NCBI RefSeq assembly: GCF_017565705.1
Contig: NZ_JAGDYL010000009.1
Coordinates: forward strand, 54,524 to 118,523
Source of the DNA: Leucobacter ruminantium
Lineage (GTDB): Bacteria; Actinomycetota; Actinomycetes; Actinomycetales; Microbacteriaceae
Direction: 5' to 3'
DNA length: 64,000 bases
Position numbers and translations under genes: made by a program. The notes below the pieces were generated by a model. The model was not told the origin of the DNA and searched no databases. It saw only the letters and a program-made list of their open reading frames with translations. Position 1 is the stretch's first letter. Each line of letters opens with the position of its first letter. This document shows positions 51,894 to 60,265 of the stretch, piece after piece.

Positions 51894-52979
51894 CTACGCG
51901 CCGGGCAGGATCGCGTCGCGCACGAGCGCGTCGAGCTTCGCGTCTGCGTCGAGGAACTGGCGCAGCGTGTTGCGGGTCGCGCCGAAGTCGAGGAACTCGT
52001 CTACGCTCATGCCGTCGGGCTCGTAGGCGCGGCGGAACTCGCTGAGCTGCATGAGCTCGTCGAGGACCTCGGGTGCGACGGGCACGTCGATGCGGTTCTC
52101 GGCGGGAATGCCGTTCTCGTTGATGCGGGCCTGCCAGTCGAACGGCGGCGACACGACGAGGTCGCCGCCGACGAGCTCGGACCACTGCAGGAAGCTGCGG
52201 AAGGCGGCCGAGAGGATGCGGCTGCGGAAGCCGCGCTCCGTGAAGATCGCGTGCGCGCGCTTGAGCGCGGCGACGCCGGCCCAGTCGAGCGCGCCCGGGG
52301 TGACGAGGATGCGCTCCTGCTCGGCCCACTTCTTGAGCCAGTCGTCGAGGCGGCCGCCCATGATGGTGACGACGTGGCCGAACTCCTGCTCGGGCAGGCC
52401 ATCGGCCGCGCGACGGTCGAGGGCCCGCTCGAGCGCCTCGCCGACGGCGATGGCCTGCGGCACGGTGAAGCTGCAGGTCGCGTTGATGCTGACGCCGCGG
52501 TAGGCCGCCTCCTCCATCGCGGCGATGCCGGTCGCGGTCGCGGGGATCTTCACGATGATGTTCGGCGCGAGCTGCGAGAACTCGACCGCCTGCTCCACGA
52601 GCGCGTCGGTGCTGCGGTAGAGACGGGGGTCGGTCTGGATGGAGATGCGGCCGTTGCGCCCGCCGCTCTCCTCGAAGATCGGCAGCAGCAGCTTCGCGGC
52701 GTCGATCGAGAGCTCGCGCACGGCCTCCCAGCCGAGCTCGGACTCGCCCCAGGTGGGGTGCTCCGCGGCGAGTTCGCGCAGGCGCGGGCCCCAGATCTCG
52801 GGGTACTTGTTGATCGCGGTGAATGCGATGACGGGGTTGCAGGTGGCGCCGACCGCGCCGAAACCGATCGAAGCCTTCAGCTCGTTCGGGTCTGCGGAGT
52901 CGTTCCACAGCGCGGTGGGCGTCTCTGCCGCTGCGCGTGCCAGGGGAGCCGTGGTGGGCGAGGAGTCGGCTGCGGTCAC
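51894..52979 (-). CDS. Transaldolase-family protein associated with inositol catabolism
   Basis: 361 residues. TALWNDSADPNELKASI, GATCNPVIAF and IIVKIPATATG with the Schiff-base Lys144 mark the transaldolase fold, but the sequence is distinct from housekeeping Tal. GTG start after GGAGGT. Its own promoter region carries operator site 3, so it belongs to the iol regulon. It may handle a triose- or ketose-phosphate released by the pathway; no reaction is assigned. Confidence 0.82.
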   Translation of the reverse strand: MTAADSSPTTAPLARAAAETPTALWNDSADPNELKASIGFGAVGATCNPVIAFTAINKYPEIWGPRLRELAAEHPTWGESELGWEAVRELSIDAAKLLLPIFEESGGRNGRISIQTDPRLYRSTDALVEQAVEFSQLAPNIIVKIPATATGIAAMEEAAYRGVSINATCSFTVPQAIAVGEALERALDRRAADGLPEQEFGHVVTIMGGRLDDWLKKWAEQERILVTPGALDWAGVAALKRAHAIFTERGFRSRILSAAFRSFLQWSELVGGDLVVSPPFDWQARINENGIPAENRIDVPVAPEVLDELMQLSEFRRAYEPDGMSVDEFLDFGATRNTLRQFLDADAKLDALVRDAILPGA

Positions 52980-53017
52980 GTATACCTCCAGGGGTGCCGG
53001 GCCGAGGGCCCGTTGAA

Positions 53018-53034
53018 TTGTCCTGTCAAATATA
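53018..53034 (-). promoter_or_regulatory. iol operator site 3 next to -10 of the transaldolase-like gene
   Basis: TTGTCCTGTCAA (53018-53029) with minus-strand TATATT (53029-53034) immediately upstream in the direction of transcription, so the operator covers +1. Confidence 0.6.
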
Positions 53035-53181
53035 ACCGCGAACTCGGCCGATCGGCCAGAGCGGCGCGAGAATCCGCTTCATCGGATGCTCGGGGCGGGT
53101 CTGCGTGCTGCTGCGAGGTATCCCTCACCGGGTCTGTGCGCTGCCGCGAGGGATCCCTCGCCGCCGCAGGCGCAACCGGGG

Positions 53182-53934
53182 TCAGAGGAGCAGATACACC
53201 GCACCGATCGTGGTGAAGACGATGACGGCCCAGTCGAAGCTTCGCTGAGGGATCCGGGAGGCCGCCCAGCGGCCGAGCAGGGCGCCGATGATGACACCCG
53301 GCACGAGCAGCAGATCGAGGAGCAGGCTTTGGAGCGTGATGAGGCCGAGTCCGACCGACACCGGGACCTTCGCGAGATTGATGACGGCGAAGAACCAGGC
53401 CGCGGTGCCGAGGAAGGCCTTCACGGGGAAGCGGGCCGCGAGGAAGTACATCGACATCACGGGGCCGCCCGCGTTCGCGACCATCGTCGTGAAGCCGCCG
53501 AGCGAGCCGTAGCCGGCGCGGGCGATGCGCGCCGAGCCGGGGCCGCCCTCCGCCGGGGGTTTGCGTCGCTGCCACAGGGTGAAGGCGATGACGAGCAGCA
53601 GGATCGCACCGATGAGTCTGCGCACCCAGGCGTCGTTCGCGAATGCGAGGAAGACCGCTCCCAGCGCCACGCCGACGACTACAGCGGGGATGAGTTTCAG
53701 CAGCGTCTTCCAGTCGGCGTGGCGGCGGTAGGAGATGAGCGCGAAGACGTCGCCGATGATGAGCAGCAGGAGGAGGGCTCCCGTCGATGCGCGGGCGGGG
53801 AGCACCGCCGCGAAGATCGCGATCGAGAAGGTGTTGCTGCCCGGGATCGCGGTCTTCGAGAAGCCCACGATGAGCGCTGCGATCGCGAGGAGCGCCCAGG
53901 CGAGCGGGGCGAGATCGGGCAGGGCTGCGGTCAC
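53182..53934 (-). CDS. TauE/SafE-family membrane permease
   Basis: 250 residues, about eight membrane segments. LIVGFSKTAIPGSNTFSIAIF and GGFTTMVANAGGPVMSMYFL are the two family repeats. Members export sulfite or organosulfonates, but many have unknown cargo. GTG start at 53934 is leaderless-type with a full promoter. It is embedded in the inositol region, without an operator site I can see. Confidence 0.88.
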   Translation of the reverse strand: MTAALPDLAPLAWALLAIAALIVGFSKTAIPGSNTFSIAIFAAVLPARASTGALLLLLIIGDVFALISYRRHADWKTLLKLIPAVVVGVALGAVFLAFANDAWVRRLIGAILLLVIAFTLWQRRKPPAEGGPGSARIARAGYGSLGGFTTMVANAGGPVMSMYFLAARFPVKAFLGTAAWFFAVINLAKVPVSVGLGLITLQSLLLDLLLVPGVIIGALLGRWAASRIPQRSFDWAVIVFTTIGAVYLLL

Positions 53935-53969
53935 TCGGCAACCCTACGCCCGCCGGCGCACTTGTTCAA
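53935..53969 (-). promoter_or_regulatory. Full leaderless promoter of the TauE-family gene
   Basis: Minus strand TTGAAC (53964-53969), 17-base spacer, TAGGGT (53941-53946), six bases, GTG at 53934. The clearest example of the leaderless pattern because both hexamers are good. Confidence 0.65.
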
Positions 53970-54036
53970 ATGTAATGACATTTTGGCGTTCTGGTTGCCG
54001 TGCCGAGTAAACATCAGATCTTCGGTGCCGGGAAGT

Positions 54037-54060
54037 TTGTCCTTACGTAACAACATTGTT
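54037..54060 (+). promoter_or_regulatory. Candidate operator upstream of iolT
   Basis: TTGTCCTTAC (54037-54046) matches the left half of the iol motif; AACAACATTGTT (54049-54060) has 5-bp inverted arms. About 64-87 bases before iolT. Weaker than sites 1-3. Confidence 0.4.
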
Positions 54061-54123
54061 AAGCTCACCTGAGTGTTTCCCGCAGAGGGCGGGGGATGCG
54101 CTATAAGACGAAGGAGTCCGCAC

Positions 54124-55605
54124 ATGAGTTCAGGAACCATCGACCCGAGTAAATCGACCCTCCCTCCACTGACCGACGGCCCGCATAAGAAGCGGCTCGG
54201 GCTGGTCGCAGTCATCGCCACTTTCGGCGGATTGCTCTTCGGCTACGACACCGGTGTGGCCAACGGCGCCGAGCGGCCCATGCAGGCCGAGCTCGGCCTC
54301 GACGACCTGCAGCTGGGCTTCGTGATCAGCTCGCTCGTCTTCGCCGCGGCCTTCGGTGCCATGATCGGCGGCTGGCTCGCCGACCGCATCGGCCGCCGCC
54401 CCACGATCATCATCCTCGCCGTGATGTTCTTCACCGGCACGATGTTCGTCATCTTCTCGCCCGGCAGCGGCGTGTACGGCGAGTTCTCGCCGCTCGGCTA
54501 CGGTGTGCTGATCGCGGGTCGCATCATGCTCGGCCTCGCGGTCGGAGGCGCCTCGTCGGTCGTGCCGGTCTACCTGGCCGAGATGGCTCCCTTCGAGATC
54601 CGCGGCTCGCTCGCGGGCCGCAACGAGCTGATGATCGTCGTCGGCCAGCTCGCCGCCTTCGTCGTCAACGCCATCCTCGCCGCCATGTTCGGCCACCATG
54701 ACGGTGTGTGGCGCTACATGTTCGCGGTCTGCGCCCTGCCCGCGATCGTGCTGTTCTTCGGCATGCTGCGCATGCCCGAGTCGCCGCGCTGGCTGCTCGA
54801 GAAGGGCCGCGAGGGTGACGCGCGCGCCGTGCTCCGCACCATCCGCTCGAAGGAGCGCGCCGACGCCGAGCTCGAGGACATCGAGCGCGTAGCCGAGGAG
54901 GAGCGCGCCATCGGCGAGCGCGAGGTCGGCTTGAAGGCCGTGCTGACCAACAAGCACCTGCTCGTCATCCTGCTCATCGCCTGCGGCATCGGCATCGCGC
55001 AGCAGTTCACCGGCATCAACGCGATCATGTACTACGGCCAGCGCATGCTGCTCGAGTCGGGCTTCACCGAGGACATGATCGCCTGGGTCAACATCGCCCC
55101 CGGTGTCATCGCCGTGGTCGGAGGCGTCATCGCCGTCAGCCTGATGGACCGCATCAACCGCCGCACCAACTTCCTGCTCGGCTACGGGCTCGTCTCGATC
55201 TCCCACATCCTCATCGCGATCTTCATGATCTGGGTGTTCCCGGACCCGAGCCTCACGCGCGGCTGGGTGTTCCTCGCACTCGTCATCGTCATGGTGGGCT
55301 CGATGCAGACCTTCCTCAACATCTGCACCTGGGTGTACCTCTCGGAGATCTTCCCGCTGCGCATGCGAGGGATCGGCACCGGCGTCGCGATCTTCGTGCT
55401 GTGGATGGCCAACGGCGTGCTCGCGCTCTCGGTTCCGGCGATCGTCGGCGCGGTGAGCATGGGCCTGTTCGCGGTCTTCGCGGTGGTCAACATCGTCTCC
55501 TTCCTGTTCTTCTGGAAGTTCGTCCCGGAGACCCGAGGGCGCACGCTCGAGGAGCTCGACGAGGCCGTCACGACGGGCGCCATCCGCGTGCCCGCGGGCA
55601 AGTAG
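54124..55605 (+). CDS. iolT: Sugar-porter MFS transporter, myo-inositol permease type
   Basis: 493 residues, twelve membrane segments. FGGLLFGYDTGVANGA, DRIGRRPT, GRIMLGLAVGGASSVVPVYLAEMAP, and PESPRWLLEKGR, QQFTGINAIMYYG and PETRGRTLEELDE are the sugar-porter signatures; homologues in Corynebacterium (IolT1/T2) import inositol and secondarily glucose. RBS GAAGGAG. Last gene of the cluster, followed by two strong palindromes. Confidence 0.88.
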   Translation: MSSGTIDPSKSTLPPLTDGPHKKRLGLVAVIATFGGLLFGYDTGVANGAERPMQAELGLDDLQLGFVISSLVFAAAFGAMIGGWLADRIGRRPTIIILAVMFFTGTMFVIFSPGSGVYGEFSPLGYGVLIAGRIMLGLAVGGASSVVPVYLAEMAPFEIRGSLAGRNELMIVVGQLAAFVVNAILAAMFGHHDGVWRYMFAVCALPAIVLFFGMLRMPESPRWLLEKGREGDARAVLRTIRSKERADAELEDIERVAEEERAIGEREVGLKAVLTNKHLLVILLIACGIGIAQQFTGINAIMYYGQRMLLESGFTEDMIAWVNIAPGVIAVVGGVIAVSLMDRINRRTNFLLGYGLVSISHILIAIFMIWVFPDPSLTRGWVFLALVIVMVGSMQTFLNICTWVYLSEIFPLRMRGIGTGVAIFVLWMANGVLALSVPAIVGAVSMGLFAVFAVVNIVSFLFFWKFVPETRGRTLEELDEAVTTGAIRVPAGK

Positions 55606-55617
55606 CAGCCCTCGTAC

Positions 55618-55663
55618 GCCCGAGCGGCCCCGCGCTCCACTCCGAGTGCGGGGCCGCTCGGGC
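55618..55663 (+). terminator. Terminator-like hairpin after iolT
   Basis: GCCCGAGCGGCCCCGC (55618-55633) and GCGGGGCCGCTCGGGC (55648-55663), perfect 16-bp stem, 14-base loop, no T-tract. Confidence 0.7.
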
Positions 55664-55677
55664 GCACGGGGCGCCGA

Positions 55678-55750
55678 GAGAACACTCAGGGGGTGAGGGC
55701 ACACGCGGGGGACCACTCCCCGCGTATGCCCTCACCCCCTGAGTGTTCTC
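55678..55750. repeat. 33-bp near-perfect palindrome between convergent genes
   Basis: Left arm 55678-55710 begins GAGAACACTCAGGGGGTGAG; right arm 55718-55750 is its complement with a single mismatch; loop of 7. The longest stem in the window. It probably ends transcripts from both sides but is far longer than a terminator needs. Confidence 0.85.
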
Positions 55751-55764
55751 TCACGGACGGCGGC

Positions 55765-56760
55765 CTACCGCGCGGCGTCGGCCTCGCGCAGCACCTGCGC
55801 TGCGACCTCGAGGCCCTCGATGCGGCCGAGCGAGACGTCCTCGTGCTCGATGTTGACCCACATCCCGGGGTCGACGTCGCGCAGCGCGCGCAGGAACTCG
55901 GTCCAGAACGCGGTGTCGTGCCCCCTGCCGAGTGCCACGAAATCCCACGCCGACTGCTTCGGCCATTCGTTGGCCCACTCTTCGCCGCCGAGGTTGGTGC
56001 GCGGCTCCTCGGGCGAGAGACGGCGGAAGGAGTTATCGAGCACGCCGTTGAGCGACGCCCACTCGGGGTTCACGCGCACATCCTTGGCCGCCGCGTGGAA
56101 GACGAGCTCGCCGAGGTGCCGGACGACCGCCACGGGGTCCATCTGCTGCCAGAACAGGTGCGAGGCGTCGAGCTCGACGCCCACGTGGGTCGCCCCGGTG
56201 AGCTCGACGAGCTTGTGCACGTCGGCCGAGTTGAACACGAGGTTCTGCGGGTGCAGCTCGAGCGCGACCTTGACGCCGCGGTCGGCGGCGAAGCGGTCGA
56301 TCTCGCGCCAGAACTTCGCGGCGATGTCCCACTGGTAGTCGAGCACGTCGAGCGCGGCCGAGTTCCAGGCGTTGACGACCCAGTTGACGACCGTCGAGCC
56401 GGGCTCCCCGCCGGGCAGGCCAGACATGGTGACGACGCGGTCCAGGCCGAGGCGCTGGGCGAGCTCGATCGAGCGGCGCACGTCGGCGGCGTGCACGTCG
56501 CCGATGAGCGGCTTCGGGTGCAGCGGGTTGCCGTTGCAGTTGAGGCCGGCGATCGAGACGCCCGTGCCCTCGAACTGCCCGAGGAACTCGTCGCGGGCGG
56601 TGTCGGACTCGAGGATCGCCTCGCGGTTCGGGATGTGCACCGGGGGCAGGAAGCCGCCCGAGTTGATCTCGATGCCGGTGAGGCCGAGACTCGCCACGAC
56701 CTCGATGGCCTCGGGGAGGCTGCGGTCGTGCAGGATCGCGTTGTAGACGCCGAGTTTCAT
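55765..56760 (-). CDS. Sugar phosphate isomerase/epimerase (TIM barrel)
   Basis: 331 residues. MKLGVYNAILHDRSLPEAIE, then metal ligands in ALELHPQNLVFN, VGVELDASHLFWQQ, FHAAAKDV and NIEHED. Typical partner of Gfo/Idh/MocA oxidoreductases in inositol/glycoside catabolism. ATG 56760 lies 3 bases after the oxidoreductase stop with AAGGAG inside that gene's end. Substrate unknown. Confidence 0.87.
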   Translation of the reverse strand: MKLGVYNAILHDRSLPEAIEVVASLGLTGIEINSGGFLPPVHIPNREAILESDTARDEFLGQFEGTGVSIAGLNCNGNPLHPKPLIGDVHAADVRRSIELAQRLGLDRVVTMSGLPGGEPGSTVVNWVVNAWNSAALDVLDYQWDIAAKFWREIDRFAADRGVKVALELHPQNLVFNSADVHKLVELTGATHVGVELDASHLFWQQMDPVAVVRHLGELVFHAAAKDVRVNPEWASLNGVLDNSFRRLSPEEPRTNLGGEEWANEWPKQSAWDFVALGRGHDTAFWTEFLRALRDVDPGMWVNIEHEDVSLGRIEGLEVAAQVLREADAAR

Positions 56761-56762
56761 GG

Positions 56763-57959
56763 TCAGTGCTCCTTCACGACGACAGTGGATCCGCCCTGCG
56801 CCGCCGACTCCGCCACGGCCGCGAGGAACTCCATGTTGTGCACCCCGTCGCCGAAGGTCTTGCAGCGCGGCAGCGACTCCGCCTCGGGGGTGCCGGTGAC
56901 CTCCTCGAGGAACGCGCGGGCCTGGTGCACGAAGAGGTCGTTCTGCCCGATGCCGATGCCGGGCGCGTCCATCGCCCAGCCGCCGGCGTAGCCGGGGTGC
57001 GCTGGGCCGAGGGGCACGATGCGGTAGCCGGCGAGGTCGTCCTGCTCGTCGTGCAGGATCACCTCGACCTGGCCCGGGTTCGTCTGCGACCAGCGCGCGC
57101 CGCCCTTCGAACCGAAGACCTCGATGGCGAGGTCGTTGGGATGGCCGGCCGCGACGCGCGACACCTCGAGGGTGCCCACGCAGCGCTCGAAGCGCGCGTT
57201 GAAGGTGGCGTAGTCGTCGTTCTCGACGGGCACGAGCTCGTCGCTGACGTTGCCGCGGGTGTGGCCCACAACCGCGCCGAGCGGCTTGGGCCGCTCGGAG
57301 ATCGCGGTCGAGAAGCGTCCGCCCGAGACCTCGCGCACTTCCCCGCAGAGGTATTCGGCAATGTAGCTGAGGTGGCTTCCCACGTCGCCGAGCGCGCCGG
57401 AGCCGGCCGGTCCCTGGTAGCGCCAGCTCATGGGGGCGTCGGGGCGGCAGCCGTAGTCGGTCCAGTAGCGGCCGGAGAAGTGCAGGACCTCGCCGAGGCG
57501 ACCGTCTTCGATGAGGGATCGGAGGAACGCGATACCGGGCGCGCGCAGGTAGCTGTAGCCGATGCGCGCGATCACGCCGCGGTCCTCGGCCTCGCGGGCG
57601 GCGTCGGCCATGGCCCGCGCGTCGTCGATCGTGTCGCTGAGCGGCTTCTCGCAGAGCACGTGCTTGCCCGCGGTGAGCAGGGTCTCGACGATCTCGCGGT
57701 GCAGGAAGTTCGCGACGACCACGCTCACGACGTCGATCGAGGGATCCGCGGCGATGGCGCGCCAGTCGGCGTCGTGGCGTTCGAACCCGTAGCGCGCGGC
57801 GACCTCGCTGCCGAGCTCCTCGTTGATGTCTGCGATGGAGATGAGACGGATCTCGGGGAGCGTCGGCTTGTAGAGGGTCGAGGCTGCGCGGTACGCGGCG
57901 GCGTGGGCCTTGCCGGCCATGCCTGCGCCGATGACGGCGACACCGAGTGATGCGGTCAT
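56763..57959 (-). CDS. Gfo/Idh/MocA-family oxidoreductase
   Basis: 398 residues. Rossmann GAGMAGKAHA, catalytic CEKPL Lys, and GDVGSHLSYIAEYL (Asp/His site) of the family. C-terminal segment VHQARAFLEEVTG. ATG 57959 after GAAAGGA; the longer frame to 58052 crosses the operator. Together with the epimerase it forms a two-gene unit repressed from the TTGGAGCGCTCCAA site, probably oxidising a sugar or cyclitol. Confidence 0.87.
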   Translation of the reverse strand: MTASLGVAVIGAGMAGKAHAAAYRAASTLYKPTLPEIRLISIADINEELGSEVAARYGFERHDADWRAIAADPSIDVVSVVVANFLHREIVETLLTAGKHVLCEKPLSDTIDDARAMADAAREAEDRGVIARIGYSYLRAPGIAFLRSLIEDGRLGEVLHFSGRYWTDYGCRPDAPMSWRYQGPAGSGALGDVGSHLSYIAEYLCGEVREVSGGRFSTAISERPKPLGAVVGHTRGNVSDELVPVENDDYATFNARFERCVGTLEVSRVAAGHPNDLAIEVFGSKGGARWSQTNPGQVEVILHDEQDDLAGYRIVPLGPAHPGYAGGWAMDAPGIGIGQNDLFVHQARAFLEEVTGTPEAESLPRCKTFGDGVHNMEFLAAVAESAAQGGSTVVVKEH

Positions 57960-58038
57960 TGGGGGTCCTTTCGTCGGGGTAGTGCTGGCGGGTCGCAGCG
58001 GGGCTGGAGCGCGCCGGAAGCATCGCCTCAGCACTATG

Positions 58039-58052
58039 TTGGAGCGCTCCAA
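58039..58052. promoter_or_regulatory. LacI-type palindromic operator
   Basis: TTGGAGCGCTCCAA, perfect 14-base palindrome with the central CG step typical of LacI/GalR operators. It lies in the divergent region between the oxidoreductase gene (80 bases away) and the LacI gene (79 bases away). Confidence 0.8.
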
Positions 58053-58130
58053 TGCGATTACGCTAACCTTGACTTCGACCGGTTGTCAACGCGAAACACC
58101 GGCGGGTTTCCGAGCGTGAGGAGGGTTCCG

Positions 58131-59168
58131 ATGCGCAAGACGCCGACCATCTACGACGTGGCCGAGCGCGCCGGCGTCTCCAAGTCGCTCGTCTCGCTCG
58201 TGCTGCGCGGCTCGCCGAGGGTGAGCGACGAGAAGCGCGAGGCCGTGCTCGCGGCCGTCGCCGAGCTCGACTACACACCGAGTCGTCTCGCCGCCGGGCT
58301 CGCGGGCACGCGCACCCGCAGCGTCGGGGTGGTCATCGACGAGTTCGAGAACCTCTGGTTCGCGACGGCGCTCGCGGGCCTCCGCAGCGCGCTCGGCGAC
58401 GACGGCTACAGCCTGAGCGTCGCTGACACCGCGCTCAACTCCCACCTCAGCCTCGACCCGATCGACGTCTTCCGCTCGCTGCGCGTCGACGGCATCGTGC
58501 TCGCCGGCGAGGCCTCGGCGGATGCCGCGCAGCGCCTCGCCGTCCCCGCCGTGGTGCTCGGCACCCGCTCCGCCCTGGAACCCGCGGTGCCCGTCATCGC
58601 GAGCGACGAGACGGCGGGCGGGCGGCTGGCTGCGGCGCATCTCGCCGAGCTCGGGCACCGCAGCATCGCCTGCGTGTCGGCGCCCGGCCCGAGCGCCGCC
58701 GCCCGCGAGGCGGGCTACCGTGCCGAGATGGCCGACCGCGGGCTGGAGCCCGTGGTGCTCCGAGCCGATCAGACGAGCGAGGCGGCGGCGCGGCGCGCGC
58801 TCGCCGGCGCACTCGGTGGCGCGGGCCGAGATGTTCGCGAGGGATCCCTCGCCTCGGCAGAGCCCCCGTTCACCGCGGTGTTCGCCGTGAACGACCCCAT
58901 GGCCGTGGGCGTGATCGGCGCGCTGCGCGAGCGCGGCCTCGAGGTACCGCGCGACGTGTCGGTGGTCGGCTACGACGACTCTCCGCTCGCCGCCTACGAG
59001 CTCGTCTCGCTGACCTCGGTGAGCGGCGACACGGCCGAGCTCGGCGAGGCCGCCGGCCGCACGCTGCTCGCGCTGCTCGAGGGGGAGAGGGATCCCTCGC
59101 CCGCCCAGCTCCTCGCACCGCGCCTCGTCGTGCGCCGGTCCACCGCGGCGCCCCGCGCTGGCCGCTGA
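58131..59168 (+). CDS. LacI-family regulator of the divergent oxidoreductase/epimerase unit
   Basis: 345 residues. Helix-turn-helix PTIYDVAERAGVSKSLVSLV (about residues 4-23), hinge PSRLAAGLAGTRTRSVGVV, effector domain ending VSVVGYDDSPLAAYEL. ATG 58131 with GAGGAGGG upstream. Two palindromic GAGGGATCCCTC copies fall in surface-loop regions of the coding sequence (58839, 59087), encoding REGSLA and ERDPSPA. Confidence 0.9.
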   Translation: MRKTPTIYDVAERAGVSKSLVSLVLRGSPRVSDEKREAVLAAVAELDYTPSRLAAGLAGTRTRSVGVVIDEFENLWFATALAGLRSALGDDGYSLSVADTALNSHLSLDPIDVFRSLRVDGIVLAGEASADAAQRLAVPAVVLGTRSALEPAVPVIASDETAGGRLAAAHLAELGHRSIACVSAPGPSAAAREAGYRAEMADRGLEPVVLRADQTSEAAARRALAGALGGAGRDVREGSLASAEPPFTAVFAVNDPMAVGVIGALRERGLEVPRDVSVVGYDDSPLAAYELVSLTSVSGDTAELGEAAGRTLLALLEGERDPSPAQLLAPRLVVRRSTAAPRAGR

Positions 59169-59274
59169 ACGCCCCCCCGCGCCGGCCGCTGAGCGGCGCG
59201 CACCGGAGCGCCGACGACGCCCCGCCGGGCGCTGCGTTCGCGGATCCTCGCCCGTACCGAACAGGCCGCGGTGC

Positions 59275-59286
59275 TAGAGTGTCGGC
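59275..59286 (+). promoter_or_regulatory. Extended -10 promoter upstream of the leader ORF
   Basis: TG-C-TAGAGT (59272-59280) followed by six bases and GTG at 59287. Confidence 0.5.
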
Positions 59287-59358
59287 GTGATCGATCGAGA
59301 CTCAGCCCGTTCCGGGCGCTGGGAGGTTCCCGGCGGCGCTGCCGCCGATGAGCGATGA
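59287..59358 (+). CDS. Putative 23-codon leader ORF upstream of the FBP-domain gene
   Basis: GTG at 59287 to TGA at 59356-59358; begins MIDRDSARSGRWE. The start sits six bases from TAGAGT, the same spacing used by annotated genes here. It would make the otherwise unexplained 309-base spacer (59169-59477) a transcribed leader. Translation unproven. Confidence 0.35.
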   Translation: MIDRDSARSGRWEVPGGAAADER

Positions 59359-59368
59359 CCCCGCCCCC

Positions 59369-59446
59369 GCCGCACTCCAGGTGAGTGCGGCGACTCAGTC
59401 ATGCCGATCATCACCCCGCCTCCGGCGCTCTGGCCGCTCAGCGGCC
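59369..59446 (+). other. Hairpins in the leader of the FBP-domain gene
   Basis: GCCGCACT (59369-59376)/AGTGCGGC (59384-59391) and GGCCGCT-C-AGCGGCC (59432-59446) follow the leader ORF and precede ATG 59478. Order leader ORF, hairpin, hairpin, gene is attenuator-like. Confidence 0.4.
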
Positions 59447-59477
59447 GCCGGGGCATCGACCGAAAGCACGGTTCATC

Positions 59478-59972
59478 ATGCGTCCCCTGACCGACTCCCT
59501 CATCCGCTCGTCATTCGTCAACGCCTCCCGCAGGGAGGTGAAGGAGATGGTGCTCCCCGACGGCCTCGAGTCGACCGACTGGGAAGCGCTCGACTACTTC
59601 GGTTGGCGCGACCCGAAGTTCGCCCGCCGCGCCTACGCGATCCTGCCGCTGCCGGGCGGCGATCTCGCCGGTGTGCTGCTCAAACGGGCGGAGGCGGCGC
59701 CCCGATCGCGGGCCATGTGCGGCTGGTGCCAGGATGTACGGTTGCCGAACGACGTGGTCTTCTACAGCGCTCGCCGGGTGGGCGACGCCGGGCGTCGCGG
59801 GGCCACCGTGGGCGTGCTCCTCTGCGAAGACTTCCAGTGCTCGCGCAACGTGCGCAACGACCCGCCGCCCGCCTATGAGGGCTTCGATGTCGCGGCGGCG
59901 CGCGAGCGGCGCATCGAGACGCTGCGGCTGAAGGCCGCGGGCTTCGCCGACATGCTCGTCAGCGGGCGTTAG
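59478..59972 (+). CDS. FBP-domain (treble-clef zinc finger) protein, possible EF-G-binding
   Basis: 164 residues. MCGWCQDV and CEDFQCSRNVR supply the four cysteines of the FBP C-terminal treble-clef finger, also present in FusB-type EF-G-binding proteins; the N-terminal ~60 residues contain WEALDYFGWRDP. FusB relatives rescue ribosome-bound EF-G from fusidic acid; whether this member binds EF-G is inference. ATG 59478 fits the conserved start. Confidence 0.8.
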   Translation: MRPLTDSLIRSSFVNASRREVKEMVLPDGLESTDWEALDYFGWRDPKFARRAYAILPLPGGDLAGVLLKRAEAAPRSRAMCGWCQDVRLPNDVVFYSARRVGDAGRRGATVGVLLCEDFQCSRNVRNDPPPAYEGFDVAAARERRIETLRLKAAGFADMLVSGR

Positions 59973-60004
59973 CCGGCGGGCGCTGACTGCGTTCCCCTCC
60001 CGGC

Positions 60005-60056
60005 GCTGGTCAGTAGATGTTCGAGAATCGCAAGAACGGAACGTCTACTGACCAGC
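60005..60056 (+). terminator. Terminator-like hairpin after the FBP-domain gene
   Basis: GCTGGTCAGTAGATGTTC (60005-60022) pairs with 60039-60056, one mismatch in 18, no T-tract. Confidence 0.6.
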
Positions 60057-60162
60057 TGAGGGGGGCGAACACGCCGGACGAACCCCGTGCACGCGCGAGC
60101 CGGGCCGAACCGCTCCTCTAGCGCAAAACGGACCTCCGCACGTCCAGTCCACGGCCAGTTTC

Positions 60163-60184
60163 GGACCGGTCCAAGTCCTATACT
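60163..60184 (+). promoter_or_regulatory. Promoter -10 and candidate operator for the second iolG
   Basis: TATACT (60179-60184) preceded by the palindrome GGACCGGTCC (60163-60172) in the spacer position. The LacI at 62454 is a candidate ligand. Confidence 0.5.
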
Positions 60185-60265
60185 GAGTGCGCTGAAGACG
60201 CGCACCGACCGGAGCTCGGCGGCCCGACGCCTCCCGCTCCGATCCCGACCCAGAGGACCCCCGCA

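Noticed and set aside
56763..58052. Upstream start of the oxidoreductase at 58052
   Set aside because: It would place the palindromic operator inside the coding sequence and lacks an RBS; ATG 57959 has GAAAGGA.
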